Positions 1 through 10,612 of a stretch of DNA of 64,000 bases are shown here, one piece after another. Source of the DNA: Eimeria necatrix (lineage: Eukaryota; Apicomplexa; Conoidasida; Eucoccidiorida; Eimeriidae); the NCBI RefSeq assembly GCF_000499385.1, contig NW_013655128.1:67001-131000 (forward strand), in the 5' to 3' direction. A program made the position numbers and the translations under genes. Position 1 is the first letter of the stretch, and each line of letters opens with the position of its first letter. Below the pieces are notes generated by a model. It searched no databases and was not told where the DNA came from. It saw nothing but the letters and a program-made list of their open reading frames with translations.

Positions 1-1918
1 TCCTCTCTGTGTGACCTTCCTGCCAATTCTATTCAAGCAGCCCTGAAAATAAGAGGCGATTCATCATCCGAAGCGTGACTGTCGTGCCCGTCACATGCAG
101 TGGTACTCCTGCAATTGCAGATGGACTGCTATGGCTGGAAAACTCAATAGACTGAAAATGGGCATTTCTCCCACATTTCTTGCTAAGCTTCGTTAAGAAA
201 AATCCAACAATGCAGACGAACACTGAAGTCATCCGCTCATAAGACGCTGGGGCCCAGACAGCAGAGCACTAAACAACAATGTTGTTGGGGGTGGTGGAAG
301 GGATCTGTTAAGCCCCGGGGGCTATTAAGCTCTAAACCGCTTCGACTTTCTAGAAAACATTGCATTAAATCGTAGCTTAACGTCTGATTAATGTAGTGAA
401 GACTAACACGGAAGTTCCACGAATGCGGTGTAACCTCCTCTTCGGCTGCATCCGCTCTGGGGTTGCAGTTCGAAAGCCAGTTGCGCCATGTTCACCGAAT
501 AAAGCACATACACGAAAACAGAACATCTTGATTTTCTAAAGGAACTAATATTTCGCCCTTTTTGGAGCATATCCACTCCAGCTGCTTGTAGAACCGGTTT
601 GCTGACAGTCCATGCAGCATTGGGAAAGGCTGCTTTGTAGACCATTCGAATGCATATCTGGCTGTGAGTTCGTCAGCAATACTGCAATAATAGCACTAGG
701 ATGCTTCCTGAGAGTTGATACAAACTCGCAAAACCTAAGGGAACTACCATGCGATGACCAGCCCAACGCCACTCTTCAGCATTTGCCCGCCGACTTGAAA
801 TAACACTAGCGCGTTGCAAGGAAACGTCCCCGCAAGTTCGGACGGTACAATCTCCCAAGTTCAGCTAATTGGTGCACAGACCCTTGAACATATATCCCCC
901 ATTAGTGAATCTCGTTTGTTTTAGCGCACTGCAGTGAGCGATTGCCTGCGAACACCGTTTGCAGGTCAAATTCATCACCAAGGCCAACTTGCCTGACAAC
1001 TGTATATACGACTACAGCTACTGAATACCAAGTCTCATTGGTCTCAACCAGGGTAAAATGTGCGTGCATCTCCACACGCTGTATCCTGTCTCCTCCTGTG
1101 TCGCATATGCCTCGAATATATATAGATCGCAGAGAGCGATATGGAACAAAATCAAGATTGCCGTTTCGTGATCTACTTGCAAAGCTTCAATTCCTCCTTG
1201 AGGTCAATGTGTCATTTCCGGTACTTCCGTGTCTACTTCTAGGTAATCCCCTGTCGACACCATTAGAGAGCTCCTAGTCTCAGAATCGGTGTCTCGACCA
1301 AATGTGAGATCCCGCAGGTCGAGACTTCCAACGTATAGAGTAAATCATGCTCTGGAGTTGCACACAGTAGCATTCTACGCATTCTCGAATTGTTTACCCC
1401 TTTGATCAGCTCTCCGCTCTCCCCAAATTCCCCCAGTTGTAACCGGAGTGCTATAACTTCATTCTTCCCGAACAACACTCCAGCTTGTGATAGCCTTGGC
1501 GTCGTCATGTAGCTGTCAGCACCAAAAGAGGCCGCCGACGGACCTAGCTGCATCATCGGCAGGTCGGGAGGCCATCAGAAGCTTGCTTATGCTCGTAAGC
1601 GAGCTGTCGTGTACCAACGCGTAACTCAACCATTCGAGCAACAAGCGATTAGACGGTAGCAACAAGAAAATAGGCCTGCAGGATGCTGATGAATGCGCTC
1701 ACTCAGGAATGTTAGCATGGGACTTGATGACGGATCTCATGACTTAGCATTTTCGGTTCAGGAGGCGTTTAATGCTTGGCAAAAAATTTCTTGGCAATGA
1801 ACGTACTGAGGCCACTAAGACGCTTCGGCAGCAAGCCTCCGTCCAATCCATACAAAGACACTGCTAGTAGCTGCTGTGCCATCGCACTCATATCGGGTAG
1901 TGAGTGCTGCTGGAGACC
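1..1918. other. Flank without a supported gene
   Basis: No gene could be modelled here. The longest credible open frame is on the minus strand (1263-1556, 97 codons). Its composition is fairly protein-like, but it has no recognisable motif and no splice partner I could join in phase. It lies downstream of the 848-aa gene and could be an exon of another minus-strand gene. No repeats or RNA genes were seen. Confidence 0.4.
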
Positions 1919-4900
1919 TTATCTGGGAGTTGAAGTGACCTGCTCCGTGAACTGCTGCTGCCGCTGCCATCGCTGTAGTTGTTTCAACAGATGCCGTTTA
2001 GCAGCTGTTGCACTCAAATGCGTAGCCTCGATATATGGAAAAGTGATTCTTGGCTCGCCTTCTCTGCCTGCCACATAAATCCAAACCGCCAATCTCAAAG
2101 CCTCTCCCTACAATTCCTGAATATGTGAGAAATACGTATTTCTTGATGGGGAAAGATGGTGCTGCTGCAGCAGCAGCGACAGCAGCGGCAGCACAACAAA
2201 CTTACCAACTCTTGAGGTGTTAATCTGGAGTTCAGAACAGCCACAATTTTTCCTTCTAGCCTTTGCTCCTCCTGCCTGCTGAACTGCTGCAACAGCAGCT
2301 CGACTTGTTGCTGTAGCAGCAGTAACAAACCGCGAACCCTCTGCAGTTCATTCGCTTCCCGCCGCCCCACGCTTGGAAATAGACTTGCCTGTGCAGACAT
2401 TCAGCCTCAAAAAAACGCTGTAGCCCAAGCTGTAGACCCCAGCAAATCCAAAGCCATTCATTTTGTGCTCCAAAGAATGCTGTATCCCAAGCTGTAAATC
2501 CTAGCACTGGCATTTGGATGCCGCCTACTGGGAGAAATGCGTCAATAAATCCACGTGCAAGGTCAAGCAGCACAGCCAGCGGCAGTGGAGGCTCCTCTTG
2601 CTGTTTTTGTTCTAGCTGCTGCTGCGAAAAACCCTCCAACCGCTGCTCTAGTCCCACGTCTTTGCAGTACTGCTGCTGCAACCAATCAACCAATTGTCTC
2701 AACAGCGACTCTGCGGCATTCTGCTGCAAGTGCTGTTTTTGCTTCTGTTGCGTCTGTAAATGCAGAAGGCTTTCCGCTAGTAATGAGGGCTGGAAGTGCT
2801 GCGCATGGCGCAGCAGCACTCGCAGCAGCTGGGGTCTCCACTGCACAAGCAACGCCGCATTTTCCTCCTGTAAGCAAGGCAAATCCATATACGGGACAAC
2901 AGAAGCTTCCATCATCGAGTTACACCAGCCAGAGCAGCAGACTCACTAATGACACAGACTACACGCACCCTCAAGGACGGACAACAGCAAGCGCAAGCCG
3001 CAGCCGTCTCTAACTCGAACTGTATCAGCAGCTCCACAACGGTGCGGTGAGGAGCCAATATCTGCGCATGCAGTAGCAGGCAGATTGCCTCCTCTGTAGG
3101 CAAAAAGACAGCAACAAAAACCGCACCGCGAAATGCAACCCGAGCAGACTGAAACATGTAAATGGGCGATGCAATTTGTAGTAGTTGCAAAACTAGAACT
3201 AAACGACACGCGCAGCAGCACCAGTCTGCACAGCTCTCGCTGCGACGGGCTCAAGGAGCGTCGCCAATTGTGGCAGCACAAGCAACAGCATAAGCGACAA
3301 CAGTCTTACCCATCTGCCGCCTCGTCTCTGGAGATTTTATGAAGAGACCAAAGCTCTGCTGCAGGGTCTGTGGGCTCAAAGGTTGTCTGGGCAGCTGCAG
3401 CAGCTGCTCCACTATCTTCTGTTGCCGCTGGTTGAAAATTTGACGGAGCTGCTGCTTTATGAGTTTCCGGTGCTGGCCAACAATAACATTGCTCGAGATT
3501 CCGGCTGCTGCAAAGTTACCCGAAAAAAGCATCAGTCGCAGCAAGAATATCTGCGCCGTATACTCCTTCAGCGCTATCGGCAAATACATTGACGCAGGCA
3601 GTAATGGGCATTGACAGCAAATCCGAAGAACCAAAAGAGGATCCGATATGGTTCAGCAGCAAAATGCTTGCCATTAAGCCAGCTTTCAGCCCTAGAAACT
3701 TGCAAGGCAAAGCCCACCCTGGCAGAAGAACAGCAGCAATTGGGCATCAGCGAGAACCACCCACCGACAGCTTGTGCCAATGAAGGCGCTGGTGAGCAGC
3801 AGCGTGTAATGAACGATTTCCCCTCACATTCCCAAAGCAGTGAAAGAGGCTGCTGGCGCTGCGGCTGTTGCTGGTGCCACATCGACTGGTACCATAGAGC
3901 ACTAACCTAAGCAGCAGCAAGACAGGGAAAAGCAGCTCACATGAAACGTGCACCAACAAGCCAGTTCGCGGAATGTGCATGTGTGTGCTGATCTCCCTCG
4001 CACCTTATCTCACTCCGCCGGTACTTCTGCTCCAGACAAGGCCTCTACTTCTGGAGCAACTGCTGCTGTTGCTTGTCAGCTTACAGAGTGCACTGCAGTT
4101 GATGGTAGATGCGTGGTGTACGCTGGGCCAATGCGTGAAAACCAGCGGAGGTCTCGCAATAAAAAACTGCAGTAGCTCGTCCTGGCGTTAGTCACTCCCG
4201 TTTCCTGGGCTGTTTCTATTGCTGGTACTGCAGACCACTCTAAACAGCAGGCAGAAGACAGCAGGACACTGCCACCTGCTATTGTTGCTTTCTTTATTCC
4301 TTTAGGCGTTGTTTGTGCTAAAGGCAGTAAACGCCGGCTGCGCTTCAGGCAGCGAAGGCGGCCTTCAAAAGCGCGGTCAAAACCAAAAACCTGCAAGAGA
4401 AGCACAAGGTAGGTCATAGCAGCTTCGCGATACTAGCTTCCAGCTTTGTCTCTTTGATTGCAGGAAAAAATGGTGGCACGAAAGGCAGCTGCAGAAGTCA
4501 CTGAATCAATTGTGCTTAATAGCATACAAGCAACTCTCCTTGGACTGAATCCACAAGCAGCACGGGATCGGCGGCAGCAGCTGCGGTTCCTGCTGAACCA
4601 AATGTTGCCTGCAAACAGCTTATGGAACGCGGGGCTTGGCCGCCCAAACAGAGTTCTTGTAGCACAGGCCCATCCTCACAGCTACTGTTCAGGCAGCTGC
4701 CGCTATTGTTGGCTTTTCCGTCGAACAATGCACCCTTCACGGCCAAGGAGCCGTAGAAAACACCTACCCCTGGTGCAGCAACCACAAGAAGCACCCGGTA
4801 CAAATCCCCTGCACCTGAAAAAATTTTCGGCATGGACTGGAGCTGCACTGCTTCGATCTGCAGCGAGCCTGCAGCAGCAGCCGCAGCTGCTGCTGTCGGC

Positions 4901-5926
4901 AGCAGCAGGCGAGACAGCATCTGCTCTTCCAACGTCTTCGGCTCAAGCAACGAGCAAAGAAGGGCTGGGTGTTTCTCGGTGACGTTTTTGCTCTGTAACT
5001 TTTTCGGCAGCACCAAACTAATGGTGAGTACAGCGTCAGGGCAACGCTGCGGTAACTTCTGTTCCTGCTCATTATCGTGCTCCAGCTGCTTCTGCACCGT
5101 GAGCAACGGCAGCAGCTTCAGTAAATGGCCCCCAATCTGCCAACAGCGATAGCCAGCACAATGGTAGTACACAACGCAAATGCATAGAGCACCTGTCACT
5201 CCCTCATTCACCAGATTCCCCAGCGTTTCCGATGTTCCAGCTTGTGACGCCTACCTCGGCGCGCGCAGCGATCTTCAACGCTGTGGTTGGTAGGGGAAGC
5301 GCCGTCTGTGTATCGGTGCCGCTGCTCCTCTTGTGAGGCCTGAGGGCCACAACTTCGCCTGCTGCTGCACCTGCAACGATGAAGGTTGCAATGCCTGTTT
5401 CCGTTGCTGTGAAAGGTGCAACGAAGCAACCACATCCTGCGTCCAAAGATGTTCCATTTGGTAGGCTATATACCTCTAATATCGCATTGTTGGAAGCCTG
5501 AAGTCCACAGATGCCAGCAAAAACCACGAGGCATTTCAGGCAATATCTATGGGACGCAAGAGTTCACTTTTGGCTAAACCAGCAGTACAACGGACCGGTA
5601 GGGAGAGGGACGGAAAAGATGAAAATGGGGACAGCAGCAAAGCCACGTACTCCACATTTGGCGATGGTTTTGTTCGATCTCCACAGATATTCTGAGGGCT
5701 CCTCGGAGTTCAAACAGCTGTTGCGAGAAAGCAATCGAGCTGCCACTTTGCTGCTCCTGCCTGCCGTGTCTGACTCCACGGCGGCTACGCAGAACGCAGG
5801 AACCGGCCGCCATTCCTTCTGTTCGCTGTTTGAGGTTCCGGAATCAGCAGCAGAGCAAGTAGCGGGACCTTTGTCGCGGTGCTTCTTAGGTGATTTCTGA
5901 GCTTCCCCAGCACTGCTGATTCCCAT
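1919..5926 (-). CDS. Ten-exon gene, 848-aa protein of unknown family
   Basis: I modelled this by joining minus-strand frames at GT..AG borders with matching phase. The exons are 5926-5651, 5497-5255, 5136-4768, 4390-4085, 3906-3588, 3507-3310, 3093-2969, 2867-2529, 2388-2206 and 2107-1919, 2547 nt in all, with the stop at 1919-1921. I do not recognise the family. Residues 1-92 are polar and basic. Residues about 93-300 are rich in short hydrophobic strands and could be beta-propeller-like (weak inference). From about residue 505 onward the protein is alpha-helical and Leu/Gln-rich, with repeated leucine-spaced helices suggesting a helical solenoid. An Ala run near residue 230 comes from GCA triplets. 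The acceptors at 4391, 3907 and 3508 have good pyrimidine tracts. The start and the first two introns are the least certain. Neighbours do not suggest a role. Confidence 0.55.
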
Positions 5927-6540
5927 ATTCTTGCTGCGGCTTCCGCTGCTGGCTCTATGCTTGTTGCTGACTGCTGTCGGCTATGCTGCAGCCAGGAAGG
6001 ACACCTTTTGTAGTCTGTACAAAGAAGCCGATTGAAATCTTGCTACCGCCACGAAGAGCACGTAATGATACAGAAAACACTGCTTTACCGTGCGCCAAAT
6101 GATTCGATACTAGCATCCACCGCTCCTGGTGCCGCTGCCTCTATCACTAGTATTATGCTTCTATATTCGTTCGCCGTTCTACATTCACTCAGGTGAAATG
6201 ATGCGTTTTCATTGTTAGAGCAGTTTCCGTGAGGAGAAATCGGTACAGGTGCCCCACACCAACGGGGCCCCGAGTACCATTGCGATTCAGCAAGGGAGTG
6301 CATGCGTGGCTGCGCAAGAAATTGATTAGTAGCTGGATGAAGAACTTCCAGCTGAAGTATCTACTTGCTTTTTTTTAAAGGCCGAAACAGGTGCAACACG
6401 GGCGCACATTGCGAAATTCGGGCGCGGCTGCAACAGTTGGGGCAGTTGAAATGGGAACAGCGAACACGGCGGCAGCATGAGCGACAGGGGCAACCTGAGG
6501 TTTCACAATAGAGCTGCTCCGCACAAACTAGTTCTTGCTG
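5927..6540. other. Intergenic gap between divergent genes
   Basis: This 614-bp spacer separates the start of the minus-strand 848-aa gene from the start of the plus-strand Cys-rich gene, so it should hold both promoters. I saw no defined motif beyond short triplet-repeat traces near the left edge and a T/A run at 6369-6378. Confidence 0.35.
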
Positions 6541-7804
6541 ATGATGCAAACATCAGCTATAGCCAAATCACACTCCCCCGCAGCAGCAGCTGCTAGAGCA
6601 GCAAGAGCAGCTGCAGCAGCAATGGCAGCTACCGCACCGTTCGTACATGGTACGTGCTGCGTCTGGCTGCGTTCAACAGTTCGTTGTGAACCAGCGACAA
6701 GGGTTGCGAGGGGCGCACTAACGGGAGGAGCGCAAGCAGCAAAAGGAGCCACGCCAGCTGCCTGTGTAGCATCAGCTCGAACAGCAATAAGAACAGCAGA
6801 TATTCGTCTGAACCGGACTTCCCGTGTATTGGGACTTCTGCAGGACCGTCCCCTTGGGACGGCCATGCAGTCACGGTGCCACCGGCGCTCCCTCGCACCA
6901 ACAACACCTGAAGTGACAGTGCTGCAGGCTAATATGCAGCAAAGGGCGGCATTCTCTCCCATGCGAACACAATTCGCAGAACCCAGCAGCAGCAGCATTG
7001 ATATCAAGAGCAACAGCAATGACTGCTCCAGCAGCACCAAAAATAGCAGTGTCACCACCAGCAGCGAGAGCCCAATATCTAAGGTGCAGCGACAGCAGCA
7101 ACGGCATGTGGTCCATTGGAACGTATCCAAAATGTGTCCCGTATGCAATGTGAGTCCTGCGTTTGTCGCTGTTGATTCTGCAGTCTTGTAGTACTGTTCT
7201 TGTGAGAGCTGCCTTTGTTGCTCCATACTGCCTTGTCCAGTATGAAGGACGCCGTTGCTGCCAGGGCTTCTGCCGCCAGTCGGCGTTGCTGTTTCTGACT
7301 GGGGTGCAAGCGGTGCCAGCAACAGGAGAGCCTGTGGAAGCGGCTGCACCGACAACGCCGCTTTAGCAACAGCTGTGTCGCCGGGAACTGGCACAGTTAC
7401 TGCCAGTCGCAGCCCACTATGAGCGTACAGGTGCGGCAGCTGTGTGCTGTGCCATCTGTGCGTAGAAGTCTGTGTCTCGAGGCCAAGTGGAGTATTTGCC
7501 TTCTGCGTGCGCCGCTGCGTGGCGATTTCTCATGGGCTACTCCGTTAGCAGCAGGAAATGCGGGCTCATTGGGTAAGCTGCTGCTGCAGTTCCTGCACCT
7601 GCCGCTGCGCTTAAGGCTGGATGTAGCTGCCCTTGAGAGCTTGCTTGATGGGCCGTTTGCTGTTGTCATTGTAGGCATATGCATGTGCTGCGCTACGCGG
7701 ACCTTCGACAGCAGCAGCAGCTGCAGCTCGAGATCAATGAACGCCTTCAGCAACAACGTAAAACGGCAGAAGCGGAAGAGCCACCAGCTGTTAAGAAGCC
7801 GTGA
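6541..7804 (+). CDS. Putative Cys-rich protein, about 275 aa
   Basis: The model is exon 1 6541-7149, exon 2 7373-7461 and exon 3 7675-7804, phase-consistent and ending in TGA at 7802-7804. An extra in-phase exon at about 7241-7303 is possible. The first 100 residues are Ala/Arg-rich. Residues about 150-190 are Ser/Asn-rich from AGC triplets. The end of exon 1 has a CPVC motif. Exon 2 ends in CCAIC and exon 3 begins with two spaced His residues, followed by a Gln-rich helix and a basic-acidic tail. The Cys and His spacing suggests a small zinc-binding module, but I cannot name the family. The donor at 7150 (GTGAGT) is strong. A minus-strand open frame of 288 codons covers the same interval, but it offers no comparable motifs. 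An alternative third-exon frame cannot be excluded. Confidence 0.4.
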
Positions 7805-8243
7805 CACGTAAGCACTCATGCCGCTGTTGACCCGGGTGTTCTATATCCGTAGCCAAGAAGGGCAAGCAGTAGCAGCAGCAGAAGCGCTACCACCAGCCGT
7901 GCAGGAGCAGCCACTTGCACAGAACCCAGAGTTACAGGCGCCGGTTACAAAAACAAGGCTTCAACATGGAACGAAGCAACATCTGCTACACCACTCGTTC
8001 TACTTCAGCAGCCCCGGCATTTTGCGTACTGCTACCGCGCCGGTGCGCCATAACCAGTGTACTTAGAGTAACTGTGCACTGCCACAGTACAACGGGACGA
8101 CAGCTGTCTGGTTTTGCGTGGGATGCACTTCTATTGATCGCCCGTTCAAGCCCCTGCAGCGGGAGCACTTGAAGCAGCGGCAGCTGCTGCAGCACGACCT
8201 GCTGCAGCACGAGCTGCGGCAGCACGAGCTCCAGCGGCACGAA
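7805..8243. other. Convergent 3' intergenic region
   Basis: This spacer lies between the end of the plus-strand Cys-rich gene and the end of COQ3 on the minus strand. It holds CAG-type triplet stretches around 7870-7910 and a 15-bp tandem repeat next to the COQ3 stop. No gene is supported. Confidence 0.4.
8180..8243. repeat. 15-bp tandem repeat, about four copies
   Basis: About four imperfect 15-bp units of the pattern CTGCTGCAGCACGAG lie immediately downstream of the COQ3 stop codon. On the plus strand they would read as a Leu-Gln-His-Glu/Asp-Leu peptide repeat, but no gene needs them. They are probably part of the COQ3 3' untranslated region. They are a variant of the CAG-triplet repeats seen elsewhere in this gene block. 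Confidence 0.7.
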
Positions 8244-10225
8244 TCAGGACTTGACGAAAGTCATGGCGTAAAGAAGGCGCATTGTGGGCTCCTGGATGAA
8301 TCTTTTGTTGAAAGGATTATATATGAATCCCACCTCATGCAGCGGCCGAAGCCCCGCGGCTCTACATAGAGATCGTATCTCTTCGGGGGTGCTGAAATTT
8401 TTCCAGTCATGCGTACCCTGCAGACACGTTTCGTTGCACCGTAAATACACCTCGTGCATTCAGTCGTTTAGATGCTTCCCAGCTTTTAGATAGGGGTAAA
8501 CTGACAAACACGGCGAAAAACGCATCGACGAGATCTAGACTCCCGCAAGCATACGTTTCTGAGGTATACTTAAACGTTATGGTACACAACACTACATTTG
8601 ATGTGACGTCATGGGTTCATTGTGTTCAATAAGCATTAGATTGCGGACCCTGCAAAGCTAAATGTGCAGCCATACGTAGGTACACACGAACGGAGACTGG
8701 TGCTGTGAAGACGAGGGAACAGAATCAAGCTGCTCGCTTGCTCAGCTGGTTAACTGTTAAATAATTTTCCACCAGCAGGACCTCCATGAGTGCTGCAACA
8801 CTAGTTGGCGAGATAGGAGCCCAAGGATTCTGTCTCGTGTAGCAAATAGCAGCAAGCAGGGGATGAGTTATTTGTGGATATGCCTAGTTTGCCCTTTAGT
8901 TGGCCTTTAGCTAGCTAGATGTCCACCTATCCGTGTAGCTTGCTAGACCCTTACCTTTGGGATGATGCTCAGGAGATGTTCGGCCACGAGAATTGAGGCG
9001 ACGTAATTTTCCGGGGTTCGGTTAAGTGACGTTAGCATGAGGAGTCCACCCTGTTGCAGCCGCGCTGCCGCCGCGGCAATTGCGGCTGCCTTGCGTTCCT
9101 TCCCCCATATATGCTCGATTACCTCCGACATCACTGCTGCATGAAAGTGACCACACTCCGACCTGCATGGGCACCACAACCCGTTGCTGTTGCCAATGTT
9201 GCTTTAGTGGCTATCCCTGCCCAAAAATAAGCAGCGAACAACCACACCGCAGCAGCACATAATACTACAATAGGAATTGCCGCATCTTGAGTACCTTACC
9301 GTTTCGGCAGAGTGCAAGCGTCTGCTACGACGTAGGACAGACGACTGCCCAAGTCAGGAAGGCCCTGTGAGGCTGAAGCAACAGCAACAGCAACGTCATC
9401 AGCAAGCGTCCAAGAAAAAAAAAGTGGGGCTGCGGCATTGCCCAAATCGCCAAGGCCAGTGGAAGGAGACAAAGTAAGAGCAGCAAAACAGCACTATGTA
9501 TGTATCTGACCGCGCTGCTTCTGTCTGCGTCCCGCTGCTGCAAGGAGCTGCTCGTTAGAATCAAACCCGGTGACTGAAGCTCCTGCAGCAGCAAGGCCTT
9601 CGCTAAGAAGGCCTCCGCCGCAGCCTATGTCAGCGATGCGCACTCCGCATAGAGGCAGCTCGGCCACTTGCGCCTGCTGCTGTTGTTGCAGCTGTGGGAG
9701 CGACCGAAGGATCTGCTGGTAGATAGGTAGCGTCTGCAATTGCTGCACTAGCAAGGATACCCGCACTGGGGTGTACGCATGCAAAGCCCCAGCAGGACCT
9801 TCGGGGTCCCACCAATCATCGGCTTGTGCAGAAAATAGCTTTTCCTCGTTGTGCATTTGCTGACGATATTGCTCACTGCTGGGGCTGCCGCTCCCAGCAG
9901 TGGAGCTTGTGTGCCTGCTGAAATTTTTGTCGCAAGGAGAGCTTCTGCACTGTCTTTCATCGTTGCTATGGCGGCGGCCCCCAAGCACGCAGTTGCTCGT
10001 ACCTGGAAAGCTCGGTAGTTTCGAGGACTTACTGTTGCTGCTCCCATTGCTCCAACGATTGCGGCCGTGCTTCTTGGCGCTGTTGAAGGATCTAGTGCAG
10101 CTGTAAGAATGTGGTGAAGAACTAGTGGCGCAGGCAGGAATAGCAGGAGCCGCATTTCTGGCTGCTTTCGATGCGGCAACCCCACTGCCGACGGAACTTC
10201 TAACTAAGAGAGTTAGAGAGAACAT
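8244..10225 (-). CDS. COQ3: Ubiquinone biosynthesis O-methyltransferase (COQ3)
   Basis: COQ3/UbiG uses S-adenosylmethionine for both O-methylation steps of ubiquinone synthesis on the mitochondrial inner membrane. The exons are 10225-9511, 9372-9300, 9162-8955 and 8417-8244 (389 aa), all in phase. Residues 1-50 are Ser/Ala/Arg-rich with few acidic residues, like a mitochondrial presequence. An Asn/Ser-rich stretch follows to about 120. The family signature FSAQADDWWDPEG starts at 131. SAM motif I (DIGCGGGLLSEG) is at about 199-210, the SEVIEHIW post-motif is at the start of exon 3, LNRTPENY follows, and the C-terminal THDWKNF and GFIYNPF motifs are in exon 4. A Gln run (about 180-184) interrupts the segment before motif I. 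The exon 1 donor is a weak GTCAGA; the other introns are standard. The gene is divergent from the FHA gene at 10613. The family call is firm and the exact first-intron border less so. Confidence 0.9.
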
Positions 10226-10612
10226 CTCAAGGATATTCTGGGCCTTTCTGGATAGTAACCGAAAATCTATGGTTCCAAAGCCCGAGATTTACACATGCAG
10301 CTAGGCTTGAGTGCTGAAGTTTAACCTATTTAGCTGTACGCTTAATACGACAAAAGTACAGGGCGGGGCTGCATGTGGTACAGCTGCATTTGCTTTAAAA
10401 GGTGCAGATTGTGAAAAAATCTTCAGAAATTTTGAATCCCTAAAATTGTACTGGGTTGAGTTAGAAGCCTTGACTCCATTGAGAATCACCGCATAAGAAG
10501 CGCCAGAAGCTTTCCAGATCCACTTCAGTGAACGCGGCAGGACGTCGCGAAATGCAGCAGAAGCCGCATAGGTTGCGGTACAAAATAACGAACATACTGG
10601 CTTATATTTGTA
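10226..10612. promoter_or_regulatory. Shared divergent promoter region, COQ3 / FHA gene
   Basis: The COQ3 start (10225, minus) and the kanadaptin-like start (10613, plus) are 387 bp apart and face away from each other, so both promoters must lie here unless there are untranslated upstream exons. The spacer lacks the triplet repeats found in the flanking genes. I did not identify a defined promoter motif. Confidence 0.5.

Noticed and set aside
4330..4982. Plus-strand exon pair with good-looking splice sites around 4408 and 4464
   Set aside because: It is the complement of a better-supported minus-strand intron end and exon. The minus-strand chain fits in phase with nine other exons.
6528..7394. 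288-codon minus-strand frame
   Set aside because: It is antisense to the plus-strand Cys-rich model. Its Leu/Ala richness comes from reverse-reading GCA/CAG triplets, and it has no splice partners.
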